DNA of 5,822 nt from positions 1 to 5,822 of the forward strand of contig CAJJPW010000140.1 of assembly GCA_905193725.1 (NCBI GenBank), read 5' to 3'. Numbering within the stretch: position 1 is the first letter of the stretch; each line of letters starts with the position of its first letter. Made by a program: the position numbers and the translations under genes. The DNA comes from an uncultured Eubacteriales bacterium (GTDB lineage: Bacteria; Bacillota; Clostridia; Christensenellales; Christensenellaceae). The notes under the pieces are model-generated. The model ran no database searches, was not told where the DNA came from, and saw only the letters and a list, made by a program, of their open reading frames with translations. Of the stretch, positions 1 through 5,289 are shown piece after piece.

Positions 1-88
1 CTGCGTTCTATTTGGTTCCCAGCATCCCAAACTCTCTTTGAGTGCACGATCTGTTTTTATCTCCGCTTCAACGGTTTCAAACTATTTT
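1..88 (-). promoter_or_regulatory. T-box leader, 5' part of Stem I (partial, runs off the left edge)
   Basis: Read on the minus strand, the transcript starting near 88 contains an AGAGAG element (37-32). It is followed by a short stem TTTGG (31-27) / CCAAA (15-11) that closes a loop reading GATGCTGGGAA. This order, AG bulge then a GG..GCTG..A distal loop and then TAGAA, is how the distal half of T-box Stem I normally looks. The GTTGAAGCGGAGA stretch upstream fits the K-turn/base region. T-boxes bind uncharged tRNA and control aminoacyl-tRNA synthetase, amino-acid biosynthesis or transporter genes. The specifier codon, antiterminator and controlled gene all lie beyond position 1, so the amino acid cannot be named. 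The call rests on motif order and the strong promoter placed directly upstream; no covariance model was run. Confidence 0.66.
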
Positions 89-94
89 TTTTAT

Positions 95-123
95 ATTATA
101 TGCGCTAGGAGTGCATTTGTCAA
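95..123 (-). promoter_or_regulatory. Consensus sigma-A promoter for the leftward T-box transcript
   Basis: On the minus strand TTGACA (123-118), a 17-nt spacer and TATAAT (100-95) give a perfect match to the vegetative consensus, with a start expected near 88. It points out of the window into the T-box-like leader, so transcription would be strong and controlled by attenuation rather than at initiation. Confidence 0.82.
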
Positions 124-201
124 TATTTTTTATCTCGTTAAAAGGATAAAACGCTAAACGATCTAAAAAAACTGGCAATTGGAGAAGAAAACTAAGCCGC
201 G

Positions 202-230
202 TTGACAAGCTGATTTTTGTGGGATATCAT
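202..230 (+). promoter_or_regulatory. Sigma-A promoter of the ArsR-family repressor gene
   Basis: TTGACA (202-207), a 17-nt spacer and TATCAT (225-230) predict a start near 237, leaving a leader of about 28 nt before the ATG at 265. No long palindrome overlaps this promoter, unlike the ATPase operon promoter, so autoregulation is not evident. The only similarity noted is a shared ATTAAAAGA string (231-239 and 2913-2921), which may be chance. Confidence 0.72.
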
Positions 231-264
231 ATTAAAAGAGGGTAAAAAGGAAGGAGATGGCACC

Positions 265-630
265 ATGTCTCACGTGGAATTACCCCATGACCATGGGCAA
301 AATATCGATACGGTTCTAGAAAAGATGCCGGACTCTGAGCAGTTTCAAAAGGCGGCGGAGACCTTTCAACAATTGGGAGATGGCACGCGGTTGAAGATCT
401 TATGGCTGCTCTGCCACAGTGAGGAATGTGTGTGCAATATCGCCGCTGCAGTGGGCATGAGCAACCCGGCGGTATCCCACCATTTGAGGATTTTGCGGCA
501 CAGCGGCCTCATAACCAGCAGAAGAGGCGGCAAAGAGGTGTATTACACCCTGGCCAAGACACAGGAGGCGCAGCTGTTGCATCAGGCAATTGACGCTCTG
601 TTTCAGATCTCCTGCCCGGCATCAGAATAA
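265..630 (+). CDS. cadC: ArsR/SmtB-family metal-responsive repressor, CadC-like
   Basis: A 121-aa winged-helix repressor expected to dimerise and leave its operator when Cd, Pb or Zn binds. A metal-site CxC sits in 'EECVCNI' (Cys55, Cys57), matching the alpha-3N site of staphylococcal CadC. His3, His8 and His10 in the N-terminal tail, and possibly Cys50, could complete it. The recognition helix is about residues 65-79 (MSNPAVSHHLRILRHSG) and the wing about 85-95 (RRGGKEVYYTL). The alpha-5 zinc site of CzrA/SmtB is absent: its Asp/His positions are Lys/Gln/Ala/Gln here. I chose ATG 265 because AGGAG (252-256) sits 8 nt upstream. An upstream in-frame TTG at 217 lies inside the promoter and cannot be the start. 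The gene converges on the ATPase operon it probably controls. The family call is firm; the exact metal is inferred. Confidence 0.93.
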   Translation: MSHVELPHDHGQNIDTVLEKMPDSEQFQKAAETFQQLGDGTRLKILWLLCHSEECVCNIAAAVGMSNPAVSHHLRILRHSGLITSRRGGKEVYYTLAKTQEAQLLHQAIDALFQISCPASE

Positions 631-637
631 AAGTAAA

Positions 638-739
638 TAGTGATATCCTTAAATGTGGATCTTTTGGGATAGGATATGAAAAGGAAAAGTGCACTGGTAA
701 ACCCGGTGCACTCGTTATTTTTAGAAGATAATATCACTA
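638..739. repeat. 9-bp inverted repeat bracketing the convergent gap
   Basis: TAGTGATAT (638-646) and its exact reverse complement ATATCACTA (731-739) flank the terminator hairpin, 84 nt apart. The right arm contains the ATPase stop codon. A second pair, ATATCCT (643-649) and AGGATAT (671-677), overlaps the left arm. In RNA these could extend the 3'-end structure of either transcript. The arms are AT-rich, so coincidence is possible. Confidence 0.35.
688..722 (+). terminator. Intrinsic terminator of the repressor gene, possibly bidirectional
   Basis: AGTGCACTGG (688-697) pairs over 10 bp with CCGGTGCACT (703-712), with one G-U pair and a TAAAC loop. CGTTATTTTT follows on the plus strand. On the minus strand the hairpin is followed by CTTTTCCTTTTC, so it may also end the ATPase operon, whose stop codon is 25 bp away. 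Confidence 0.87.
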
Positions 740-2602
740 GATATTTTGCAAAAACTTTTTGACCCGCATAGCTCTCATGGCATTTAATATGGCGATAACG
801 GACACTCCTACATCGGCGAACACAGCTGCCCACATGGAGGCATAACCTAAGGCGCCAAGAATTAACACCACAAACTTGATTGCCAGTGCGAATATGATGT
901 TCTGATAAGCAAGACGAAGCGTCTTGCGGGCGATTTTGATGACGGTGGCGATTTTAGAGGGCTCGTCTGTCATCAGCACCACATCTGCCGCCTCAATGGC
1001 TGCGTCAGATCCTAGCGCTCCCATGGCAATGCCCACATCGGCACGGGAGAGGACGGGGGCGTCGTTGATGCCATCCCCTACGAAGACTAAGGTTTGCTTT
1101 TCGCCAGTTTGCGCGAGCAGCGCTTCCACCCGCTCTACCTTATCGGCCGGCAACAGCTGGGTGTATACTTCATCTAAATGCAGCTCAGCGGCAACCTTTT
1201 GTCCGGTCGCATCTGTATCTCCTGTGAGCATGACAGTCTTTTGCACCCCGCAGTTTTTCAGCGCTGCAATAGCTTTGGCCGAATCCGGTTTGATCTGATC
1301 CTCGATGAGAAGATGCCCTGCATATTGGCCATCCACAGCTACATAGACCACTGTGCCGACAACTTGGGTCGGCTCAAAGGAGATTTCAGCCTGTGCCATG
1401 AGCTTGGCATTGCCTGCTAAGACGGTTTTTCCGTCCACGACTGCGCGCACACCATGACCTGCAATCTCCTGCACGTCCTCCACCCGGCTCTCATCTATCT
1501 GTCTGCCATAGGCTCTCTCGATGGATTGGGAAATAGGGTGGGTGGAGTAGCTCTCCGCATAGGCAGCTAGCTCCAGCAGCTGATCCTGTTCCATATGAAC
1601 GGCCTTGATATCACTGACCGCAAAGTTGCCCTGGGTGAGCGTTCCTGTCTTATCAAAGACCACCGTCTTGGTATTGGCAAGCGCCTCTAAATAGTTGCTC
1701 CCCTTTACCAAAATACCGCATTTGGAGGCACCACCGATTCCCCCAAAGAAACTCAGAGGGATGGAGATGACGAGCGCACAAGGGCAGGAGATCACCAGGA
1801 AGGTCAGCGCCCTTTCCAGCCACATGGTAAATGGCTGGCCGGTAAACAGAGGGGGCAGAACTGCCAACGCTACTGCCGCAAATACCACGATAGGGGTGTA
1901 GTAGCGGGCAAAGCGAGTGATGAAGTTCTCTGTTTTGGCCTTTTTCTCGCTGGCATTTTCCACTAGCTCCAAGATCTTGGCAACAGTGGATTCCCCAAAC
2001 TCTTTGGTGGTCTCAATGGTCAAAATCCCTGTCTGGTTGATGCAGCCGCTGATGACCTCTGCGCCAGGGGAAACTTCCCGAGGAAGGGATTCTCCCGTCA
2101 AGGCAGAAGTATCTAGAGAAGAGGAACCCTTGGTAATGACGCCGTCGATGGGGATGCGCTCGCCAGGTTTGACCACAATGGTATCGCCGATGGGAACTTC
2201 CTCTGGATCCACCTGAATCAGTTGACCATTTTGCTCGATGTTGGCGTAGTCAGGACGGATATCCATGAGGCTGGCAATGGATTTGCGAGATTTGGACACA
2301 GCATAGGATTGAAACCATTCGCCCACCTGATAAAAAAGCATTACGGCAACGCCCTCAGAGTACTCCCCAATAGCGAAGGCGCCAATGGTGGCGACTGCCA
2401 TTAAAAAGTTTTCGTCAAAAACCTGGCCATGCAGAATATTGGTGATGGCTTTCCAAATGATATCCCATCCAATGACGGCATAGCATCCAAGGTAGATAGC
2501 GAATTTTACAATTTCATTTTGTATGGGCAACAAAGAAGCTGCTAAGAATAAAACAGCCGCAATGGCAATTCGTATCAGCATCTTTTTCTGTTTTCTAGTC
2601 AT
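737..2602 (-). CDS. cadA: P1B-2-type heavy-metal (Zn/Cd/Pb) efflux ATPase without N-terminal HMA domain
   Basis: A 621-aa ATP-driven metal exporter of the cytoplasmic membrane. Visible signatures are TGES (169-172, actuator dephosphorylation), SCPCALVISIP (272-282, membrane metal site), DKTGT (317-321, phosphorylated Asp317), HP (355-356), TGD (460-462) and GDGIND (509-514). Asn568, Lys576 and Asp597 fit the P1B-2 pattern N-x7-K-x20-DxG, and Glu95 in 'QVGE' matches a ZntA-type ligand; together they argue for Zn/Cd/Pb rather than copper. Eight membrane segments fit at about 9-27, 31-50, 63-80, 83-100, 235-253, 263-284, 563-583 and 590-608. The N-terminal metal-binding domain common in CadA/ZntA is missing; the gene 42 nt upstream encodes one separately. 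AGGAGG (2619-2614) lies 11 nt before the ATG, a little far. Whether Zn or Cd is the physiological substrate cannot be read here. Confidence 0.95.
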   Translation of the reverse strand: MTRKQKKMLIRIAIAAVLFLAASLLPIQNEIVKFAIYLGCYAVIGWDIIWKAITNILHGQVFDENFLMAVATIGAFAIGEYSEGVAVMLFYQVGEWFQSYAVSKSRKSIASLMDIRPDYANIEQNGQLIQVDPEEVPIGDTIVVKPGERIPIDGVITKGSSSLDTSALTGESLPREVSPGAEVISGCINQTGILTIETTKEFGESTVAKILELVENASEKKAKTENFITRFARYYTPIVVFAAVALAVLPPLFTGQPFTMWLERALTFLVISCPCALVISIPLSFFGGIGGASKCGILVKGSNYLEALANTKTVVFDKTGTLTQGNFAVSDIKAVHMEQDQLLELAAYAESYSTHPISQSIERAYGRQIDESRVEDVQEIAGHGVRAVVDGKTVLAGNAKLMAQAEISFEPTQVVGTVVYVAVDGQYAGHLLIEDQIKPDSAKAIAALKNCGVQKTVMLTGDTDATGQKVAAELHLDEVYTQLLPADKVERVEALLAQTGEKQTLVFVGDGINDAPVLSRADVGIAMGALGSDAAIEAADVVLMTDEPSKIATVIKIARKTLRLAYQNIIFALAIKFVVLILGALGYASMWAAVFADVGVSVIAILNAMRAMRVKKFLQNI

Positions 2603-2644
2603 ATGAGGTGCCCCCTCCTATCTGTAGTCTCTGGCCGTTGAAAT

Positions 2645-2863
2645 TTAAGCTTTTACTGTGACATCTGGCTCGATCTTGTGGATGAGCTTTTTGGCCTTGG
2701 CCAACACATCTTCAAATTGCGCGTCTGGTGCTTCCAGTACCATCTTTTGGCTCATAAAGCTCACCGAAGCGTCGGTGACACCGTCAATTTTTTTTACGGA
2801 GTTTTCAATTTTGGCAGCACAGTGGGCACAGTCTAGGTCAATTAAGCGAATTGTCTTTTTCAT
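2645..2863 (-). CDS. Stand-alone heavy-metal-associated (HMA) domain protein
   Basis: A 72-aa cytoplasmic ferredoxin-like HMA domain with the metal site DCAHC (Asp11, Cys12, Cys15), then 'AAKIE' and a typical 'KKIDGVTDASVSF' beta-hairpin region. The Asp just before the first Cys is typical of Zn/Cd/Pb-handling domains such as that of ZntA, whereas copper domains usually read GMTCxxC. It is the first gene of the operon, with AGGAG (2877-2873) 9 nt before the ATG. The ATPase follows after 42 nt and lacks this domain, so the protein most likely acts as a detached metal-binding domain or chaperone for it. It is full length for a single HMA domain. Delivery to the ATPase is inferred from context only. 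Confidence 0.9.
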   Translation of the reverse strand: MKKTIRLIDLDCAHCAAKIENSVKKIDGVTDASVSFMSQKMVLEAPDAQFEDVLAKAKKLIHKIEPDVTVKA

Positions 2864-2900
2864 GGATAGAATCTCCTCTCAATTTTAATTTATTCTCCCT

Positions 2901-2934
2901 AACGATTAAATGATTAAAAGATTATTTAATCGTT
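2901..2934. promoter_or_regulatory. Inverted-repeat operator of the HMA/ATPase operon
   Basis: AACGATTAAAT (2901-2911) and ATTTAATCGTT (2924-2934) are perfect 11-bp inverted arms with a 12-bp centre. Inside, the unit GATTAAAT / GATTAAAA / GATTATTT repeats every 8 bp from 2904. The site starts about where transcription should (near 2937) and ends 24 bp before the ribosome binding site. It is a natural place for the ArsR-family repressor to block elongation or initiation. Assignment to that repressor is inferred. As RNA the arms could form a weak AT-rich hairpin, an alternative role. Confidence 0.68.
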
Positions 2935-2935
2935 T

Positions 2936-2950
2936 CTATACTCAGTATAG
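2936..2950. promoter_or_regulatory. 15-bp palindrome over the -10 element
   Basis: CTATACTCAGTATAG has perfect 7-bp arms around one central base and contains the minus-strand -10 (2949-2944). A factor bound here would occlude RNA polymerase directly. It differs in sequence from the neighbouring 2901-2934 repeat, so either it is a second regulator's site or only one of the two is the true repressor operator. Confidence 0.55.
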
Positions 2951-2971
2951 CATATTCCTCATATTCGTCAA
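2944..2971 (-). promoter_or_regulatory. Promoter of the HMA/ATPase operon
   Basis: Minus-strand TTGACG (2971-2966), a 16-nt spacer and TATACT (2949-2944) each differ from consensus by one base. The start is predicted near 2937, giving a leader of about 74 nt. Both palindromic sites overlap or directly follow it, as expected of a repressible promoter. Confidence 0.75.
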
Positions 2972-3270
2972 GGGGTTCTATCAAATTTTCTAAAATAAAA
3001 TGATATAAATATATGGGGAGATAAAGGTTAAAATAATATGATAAAAGAGAAAAAAATCTGCTTGTAGAATGTCCTACTGGGCAAAAACAAGTTTTTGTTG
3101 TAAAACCAACATATTTCCAGGCGCAAATATAGTATATTAAAGATGTTACCAGTGCCCAGGAGGAATATCTGGGAAAAAAACTGGGACAATAAATCCATAT
3201 AAATAAAGGAAAAATAGCGGTTTTTTTGCCAATGGGGCAATCGAAGATACAGCCGAAGGATAATTCAAGA
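2972..3270. other. AT-rich intergenic stretch with possible RNA structure, no gene
   Basis: I see no credible gene here. A 70-codon minus-strand frame at 3028-3240 is Phe/Ile/Lys-rich low-complexity sequence without a ribosome site. The plus strand has pairable segments. CCTACTGGGCA (3073-3083) complements TGCCCAGGAGG (3153-3163) at 10 of 11 positions. A competing nested fold pairs CCCAG (3155-3159) with CTGGG (3169-3173) and CCAGT (3149-3153) with ACTGG (3180-3184). CAAAAAC and GTTTTTG (3082-3097) form a small hairpin. No convincing sigma-A promoter for the downstream cupin was found; TTGCCA (3226-3231) lacks a good -10 partner. Confidence 0.4.
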
Positions 3271-3284
3271 GAGGAGGGCTTTTG

Positions 3285-3623
3285 ATGTCATATATCAAAA
3301 ACATATCTCACGAGCAGGTGATTCGTTTAGCAGAACAAGTAAACGCACAACCCGGACAAATTGTCAGCAAGACGCTGGCACAAAATAAAGCGGTGAGCCT
3401 TACCTTGTTTGCATTTGCCAAGGGAGAGGAGATCAGTACCCATGATTCGACGGGAGATGCCATGGTAACCGTGCTGGAGGGTACTGGCAGGTTTACGGTA
3501 GATGGAAAGGATTATTTGGTATCTCAGGGGCAAACCCTTGTAATGCCGGCAAAAAAGCCCCATGCGGTGTATGGGGAGACGGCGTTTAAAATGCTTTTGA
3601 CAGTTGTGTTCCCATTAGGATAA
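3285..3623 (+). CDS. Small single-domain cupin protein of unknown substrate
   Basis: A 112-aa cytoplasmic beta-barrel protein. Cupin motif 1 is recognisable at 47-66 (G47, His53, Asp58, G66) and motif 2 at 82-97 (G82, Pro88, His93). The second His of motif 1 is Ser55 and the usual motif 1 Glu is Asp or missing, so only His53 and His93 of the classical metal ligands are clear. Metal binding is therefore uncertain, and a binding or sensing role is as likely as catalysis. The N-terminal ~25 residues form a helical lead-in common in these mini-cupins. ATG 3285 was chosen because AGGAGG (3272-3277) is 7 nt upstream; the preceding TTG at 3282 is in frame but unneeded. It is monocistronic and converges on the SPFH/RHH operon. 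No link to the metal genes is shown. Confidence 0.85.
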   Translation: MSYIKNISHEQVIRLAEQVNAQPGQIVSKTLAQNKAVSLTLFAFAKGEEISTHDSTGDAMVTVLEGTGRFTVDGKDYLVSQGQTLVMPAKKPHAVYGETAFKMLLTVVFPLG

Positions 3624-3747
3624 ACGAGAAGAAAAGTAAGCGCTGCAGTAGGAAGTAATGAACTGTGCCTGCATTCGAGTGGAAAAGGGGATGAAGAGCG
3701 GCAGGAAGGCCATGACGATTGGCTCTTATGCCTTATGAGTAAATGGC

Positions 3748-3785
3748 AATAAGTCCTAGGGAACTTTCGTACTCTAGGGCTTATT
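3748..3785. terminator. Hairpin between convergent cupin and SPFH/RHH operon, likely shared terminator
   Basis: AATAAGTCCTAG (3748-3759) pairs over 12 bp with CTAGGGCTTATT (3774-3785), with one G-U, around a 14-nt loop. It lies 10 nt past the RHH stop codon and 124 nt past the cupin stop. The ends of the stem are U-rich in both directions, but no long T-run follows on either strand, so efficiency is uncertain. The gap 3624-3747 before it holds nothing I can identify. Confidence 0.58.
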
Positions 3786-3795
3786 CTATGATAGA

Positions 3796-3996
3796 CTAGA
3801 TATCGATATCGAGCGGCTTATCGATCTCATCAGAGACATACTTGCCGTTTTTCTTTCGCTGGCGAACGCACTCCGTCAAAAGATACTCGATTTGTCCGTT
3901 GACAGATCGAAAATCATCTTCCGCCCAGGCAGCGATTTCATTATACAGCTTTGCGGAGAGTCGCAGCGGGATTTGCTTTTTTTGTGTATCCGCCAT
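3796..3996 (-). CDS. Arc-like ribbon-helix-helix (RHH) DNA-binding protein
   Basis: A 66-aa protein with an RHH layout. The DNA-contacting strand is KKQIPLRLS (6-14), helix A is about 15-29 (AKLYNEIAAWAEDDFRS) and helix B about 31-47 (SVNGQIEYLLTECVRQR). A short acidic tail ends in PLDIDI. RHH proteins dimerise and insert the strand into the major groove, usually binding tandem palindromic sites. ATG 3996 begins 1 nt after the SPFH stop codon, so the genes are translationally coupled. GGGAG (4012-4008) is 11 nt upstream. The same frame stays open back to 4047 inside the SPFH gene, but that extension has no domain and is unlikely. It is a good candidate to bind the paired sites at 5037-5075. 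No toxin gene accompanies it, so an antitoxin role is not supported. Confidence 0.85.
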   Translation of the reverse strand: MADTQKKQIPLRLSAKLYNEIAAWAEDDFRSVNGQIEYLLTECVRQRKKNGKYVSDEIDKPLDIDI

Positions 3997-3997
3997 A

Positions 3998-5023
3998 TCA
4001 GTATAGGCTCCCGGAGTTGACAACTGGCTGGGCGTCGTGATTGCCACAGAGAACCACCAGCAGGTTAGATACCATCGCCGCTTTTCGCTCTTCGTCCAAT
4101 GTTATGGTGTCGTTTTCGCTCAGACGAGCAAGGGCCATCTCCACCATGCCCACAGCGCCATCCACAATCATCTTTCTCGCGTCGATGATGGCAGAAGCCT
4201 GCTGCCGTTGTAGCATGACGGCGGCAATTTCTGGTGCATAGGCCAGGTAGGTAATTCTCGCCTCTAAAACCTCTAGTCCCGCTTCAGCGACTTTGGATTG
4301 TATTTCATCACGAATGCGGGTAGCCACGATTTCACTAGAGCCCCGTAGACTGCCCTCGTCGGCGATACCATCTCCGGTAGTATCCACATTGGGAGCTACA
4401 TCATAAGGATAAATGCGCACTACGTTTCTCAGAGCGCTGTCACACTGAAGCGAAAGGTATTCCTTATAGTTATCCACGTTAAATACTGCCTTGGCGGTAT
4501 CCACTACCCGCCACATGACGGCGATGCCGATCTCAATAGGGTTGCCTAGGCAATCGTTGATTTTCTGGCGATTGTTGTTGAGAGTCATGATTTTGAGGGA
4601 TATCTTCTTGCCCACGCGCTCTGCGCTTGCAGTAGCTTGGCCAGAGGCTAAATTAGGCTTAGCGGCACTGCCGTTCACATCTCCGCTTTGATTGAGCTTT
4701 GTATCGGCAGCAGGGTTCACGCTGGCGCAGAAGGGATTGACATAGTAAAAACCATCGTTTTTCAATGTCCCCACATATTTGCCAAATAGAGTTAACACCA
4801 GCGCTTCCTGAGGCTTTAGCACTTTAAGACCCAAAAAGGGAATCCAACCGATGATAACCCATACGAGACACAGGATAAATAGAGCGATCATGCCCGCACT
4901 GGATGCGGTGTCCAAAGCGATGCAGCTGAGGATGAGACCCACGATGGCTGCAAGGTACAGCAATAAAAATCCTAAAAGAGCGGCCATGCCATTTTTTTTG
5001 TTATTGAGAATTTTTTCCTCCAT
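3998..5023 (-). CDS. Membrane-anchored SPFH/band-7 (prohibitin-like) protein
   Basis: A 341-aa protein with two N-terminal membrane helices (about 13-36 and 43-66), then an SPFH domain from about 68. Recognisable pieces are [19 protein letters not shown] (68-86), [13 protein letters not shown] (161-173) and [19 protein letters not shown] (181-199). A helical, Ala/Glu-rich region (about 230-300) includes [15 protein letters not shown] proteins oligomerise into membrane microdomain scaffolds or protease partners. Residues 105-138 are a Ser/Asn/Ala-rich linker, and [10 protein letters not shown] (214-223) resembles a calcium-binding loop. The C-terminus ends in [17 protein letters not shown]. 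The ATG at 5023 has GGAGGA (5036-5031) 7 nt upstream; an in-frame TTG at 5038 overlaps that site and is rejected. It is first in an operon with the RHH gene. Its precise role is unknown. Confidence 0.92.
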   Translation of the reverse strand: MEEKILNNKKNGMAALLGFLLLYLAAIVGLILSCIALDTASSAGMIALFILCLVWVIIGWIPFLGLKVLKPQEALVLTLFGKYVGTLKNDGFYYVNPFCASVNPAADTKLNQSGDVNGSAAKPNLASGQATASAERVGKKISLKIMTLNNNRQKINDCLGNPIEIGIAVMWRVVDTAKAVFNVDNYKEYLSLQCDSALRNVVRIYPYDVAPNVDTTGDGIADEGSLRGSSEIVATRIRDEIQSKVAEAGLEVLEARITYLAYAPEIAAVMLQRQQASAIIDARKMIVDGAVGMVEMALARLSENDTITLDEERKAAMVSNLLVVLCGNHDAQPVVNSGSLY

Positions 5024-5036
5024 ATGAGAATCCTCC

Positions 5037-5075
5037 AATATCTATATGATATCAAAATAATATCATATAGATATT
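5037..5075. promoter_or_regulatory. Tandem palindromic operator pair of the SPFH/RHH operon
   Basis: Two 17-bp sites, AATATCTATATGATATC (5037-5053) and AATATCATATAGATATT (5059-5075), each have the form AATATC-N5-GATATY. Their starts are 22 bp apart, about two helical turns. Together they make a perfect inverted repeat with 15-bp arms (5038-5052 and 5060-5074). One covers the promoter spacer and -10, the other the predicted start. Tandem palindromes are the usual target of RHH dimers; the operon's own RHH protein is the obvious, untested, ligand. Confidence 0.75.
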
Positions 5076-5085
5076 TGTGTGTCAA
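5057..5085 (-). promoter_or_regulatory. Sigma-A promoter of the SPFH/RHH operon
   Basis: Minus-strand TTGACA (5085-5080), a 17-nt spacer and TATTAT (5062-5057) form a near-perfect promoter. The predicted start near 5050 leaves a leader of about 27 nt. Because the start falls inside the large inverted repeat, the full hairpin would not be transcribed, which favours a DNA-operator role for that repeat. Confidence 0.8.
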
Positions 5086-5276
5086 TCCCTCTTGGCTGAG
5101 GAATGAGCAGTAATATGTCTATGTGAATTAACAGTAGGGATAACTGGATAGAGAAATAAATGTTATGTCCATCTTAACCTTATCATTATTCACTGATTAT
5201 AAAATGAGAGTTCTTTTTAGATAGAGGTTTTTATGATAAAATATGAAATATAAAATGATTGTTAAATATGATTAGC
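5086..5276. other. AT-rich intergenic stretch upstream of the MoaE-like gene
   Basis: No gene, repeat or structured RNA is evident. Weak promoter-like options for the downstream gene are TTAACC (5174-5179) with TTATAA (5197-5202) at 17 nt, or TATGAT (5232-5237) without a clear -35. Neither is convincing, so an alternative sigma factor or an activator is possible. Confidence 0.3.
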
Positions 5277-5289
5277 GAGGTGTTCCACT

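Noticed and set aside
217..264. N-terminal extension of the ArsR-family gene from a TTG at 217
   Set aside because: This TTG lies in the spacer between the -35 and -10 of the gene's own promoter and upstream of the predicted transcript start. A strong AGGAG precedes the ATG at 265.
924..1298. Plus-strand open frames lying over the ATPase gene (also 1178-1420, 1917-2216)
   Set aside because: They are antisense to a gene with all P-type ATPase motifs intact, and their products are Ser/Ala-rich with no family signature.
3028..3240. 70-codon minus-strand open frame in the intergenic region
   Set aside because: The product is Phe/Ile/Leu/Lys-rich low-complexity sequence from AT-rich DNA, has no ribosome binding site, and matches no family I recognise.
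3220..3241. Possible terminator TTGCC-AATGG-GGCAA near a T-run
   Set aside because: The seven T residues precede the stem on the plus strand, and A residues follow it on the minus strand, so neither direction gives a stem followed by a U-tract.
3796..3996. RHH protein as an antitoxin
   Set aside because: No toxin gene accompanies it; its partner is a full-length SPFH protein.
3997..4047. 17-residue N-terminal extension of the RHH protein
   Set aside because: It overlaps the end of the SPFH gene, adds no RHH element and breaks the natural 1-nt coupling; ATG 3996 starts just before the DNA-binding strand.
5024..5038. TTG start for the SPFH gene at 5038
   Set aside because: It overlaps the GGAGGA ribosome binding site that serves the ATG at 5023.
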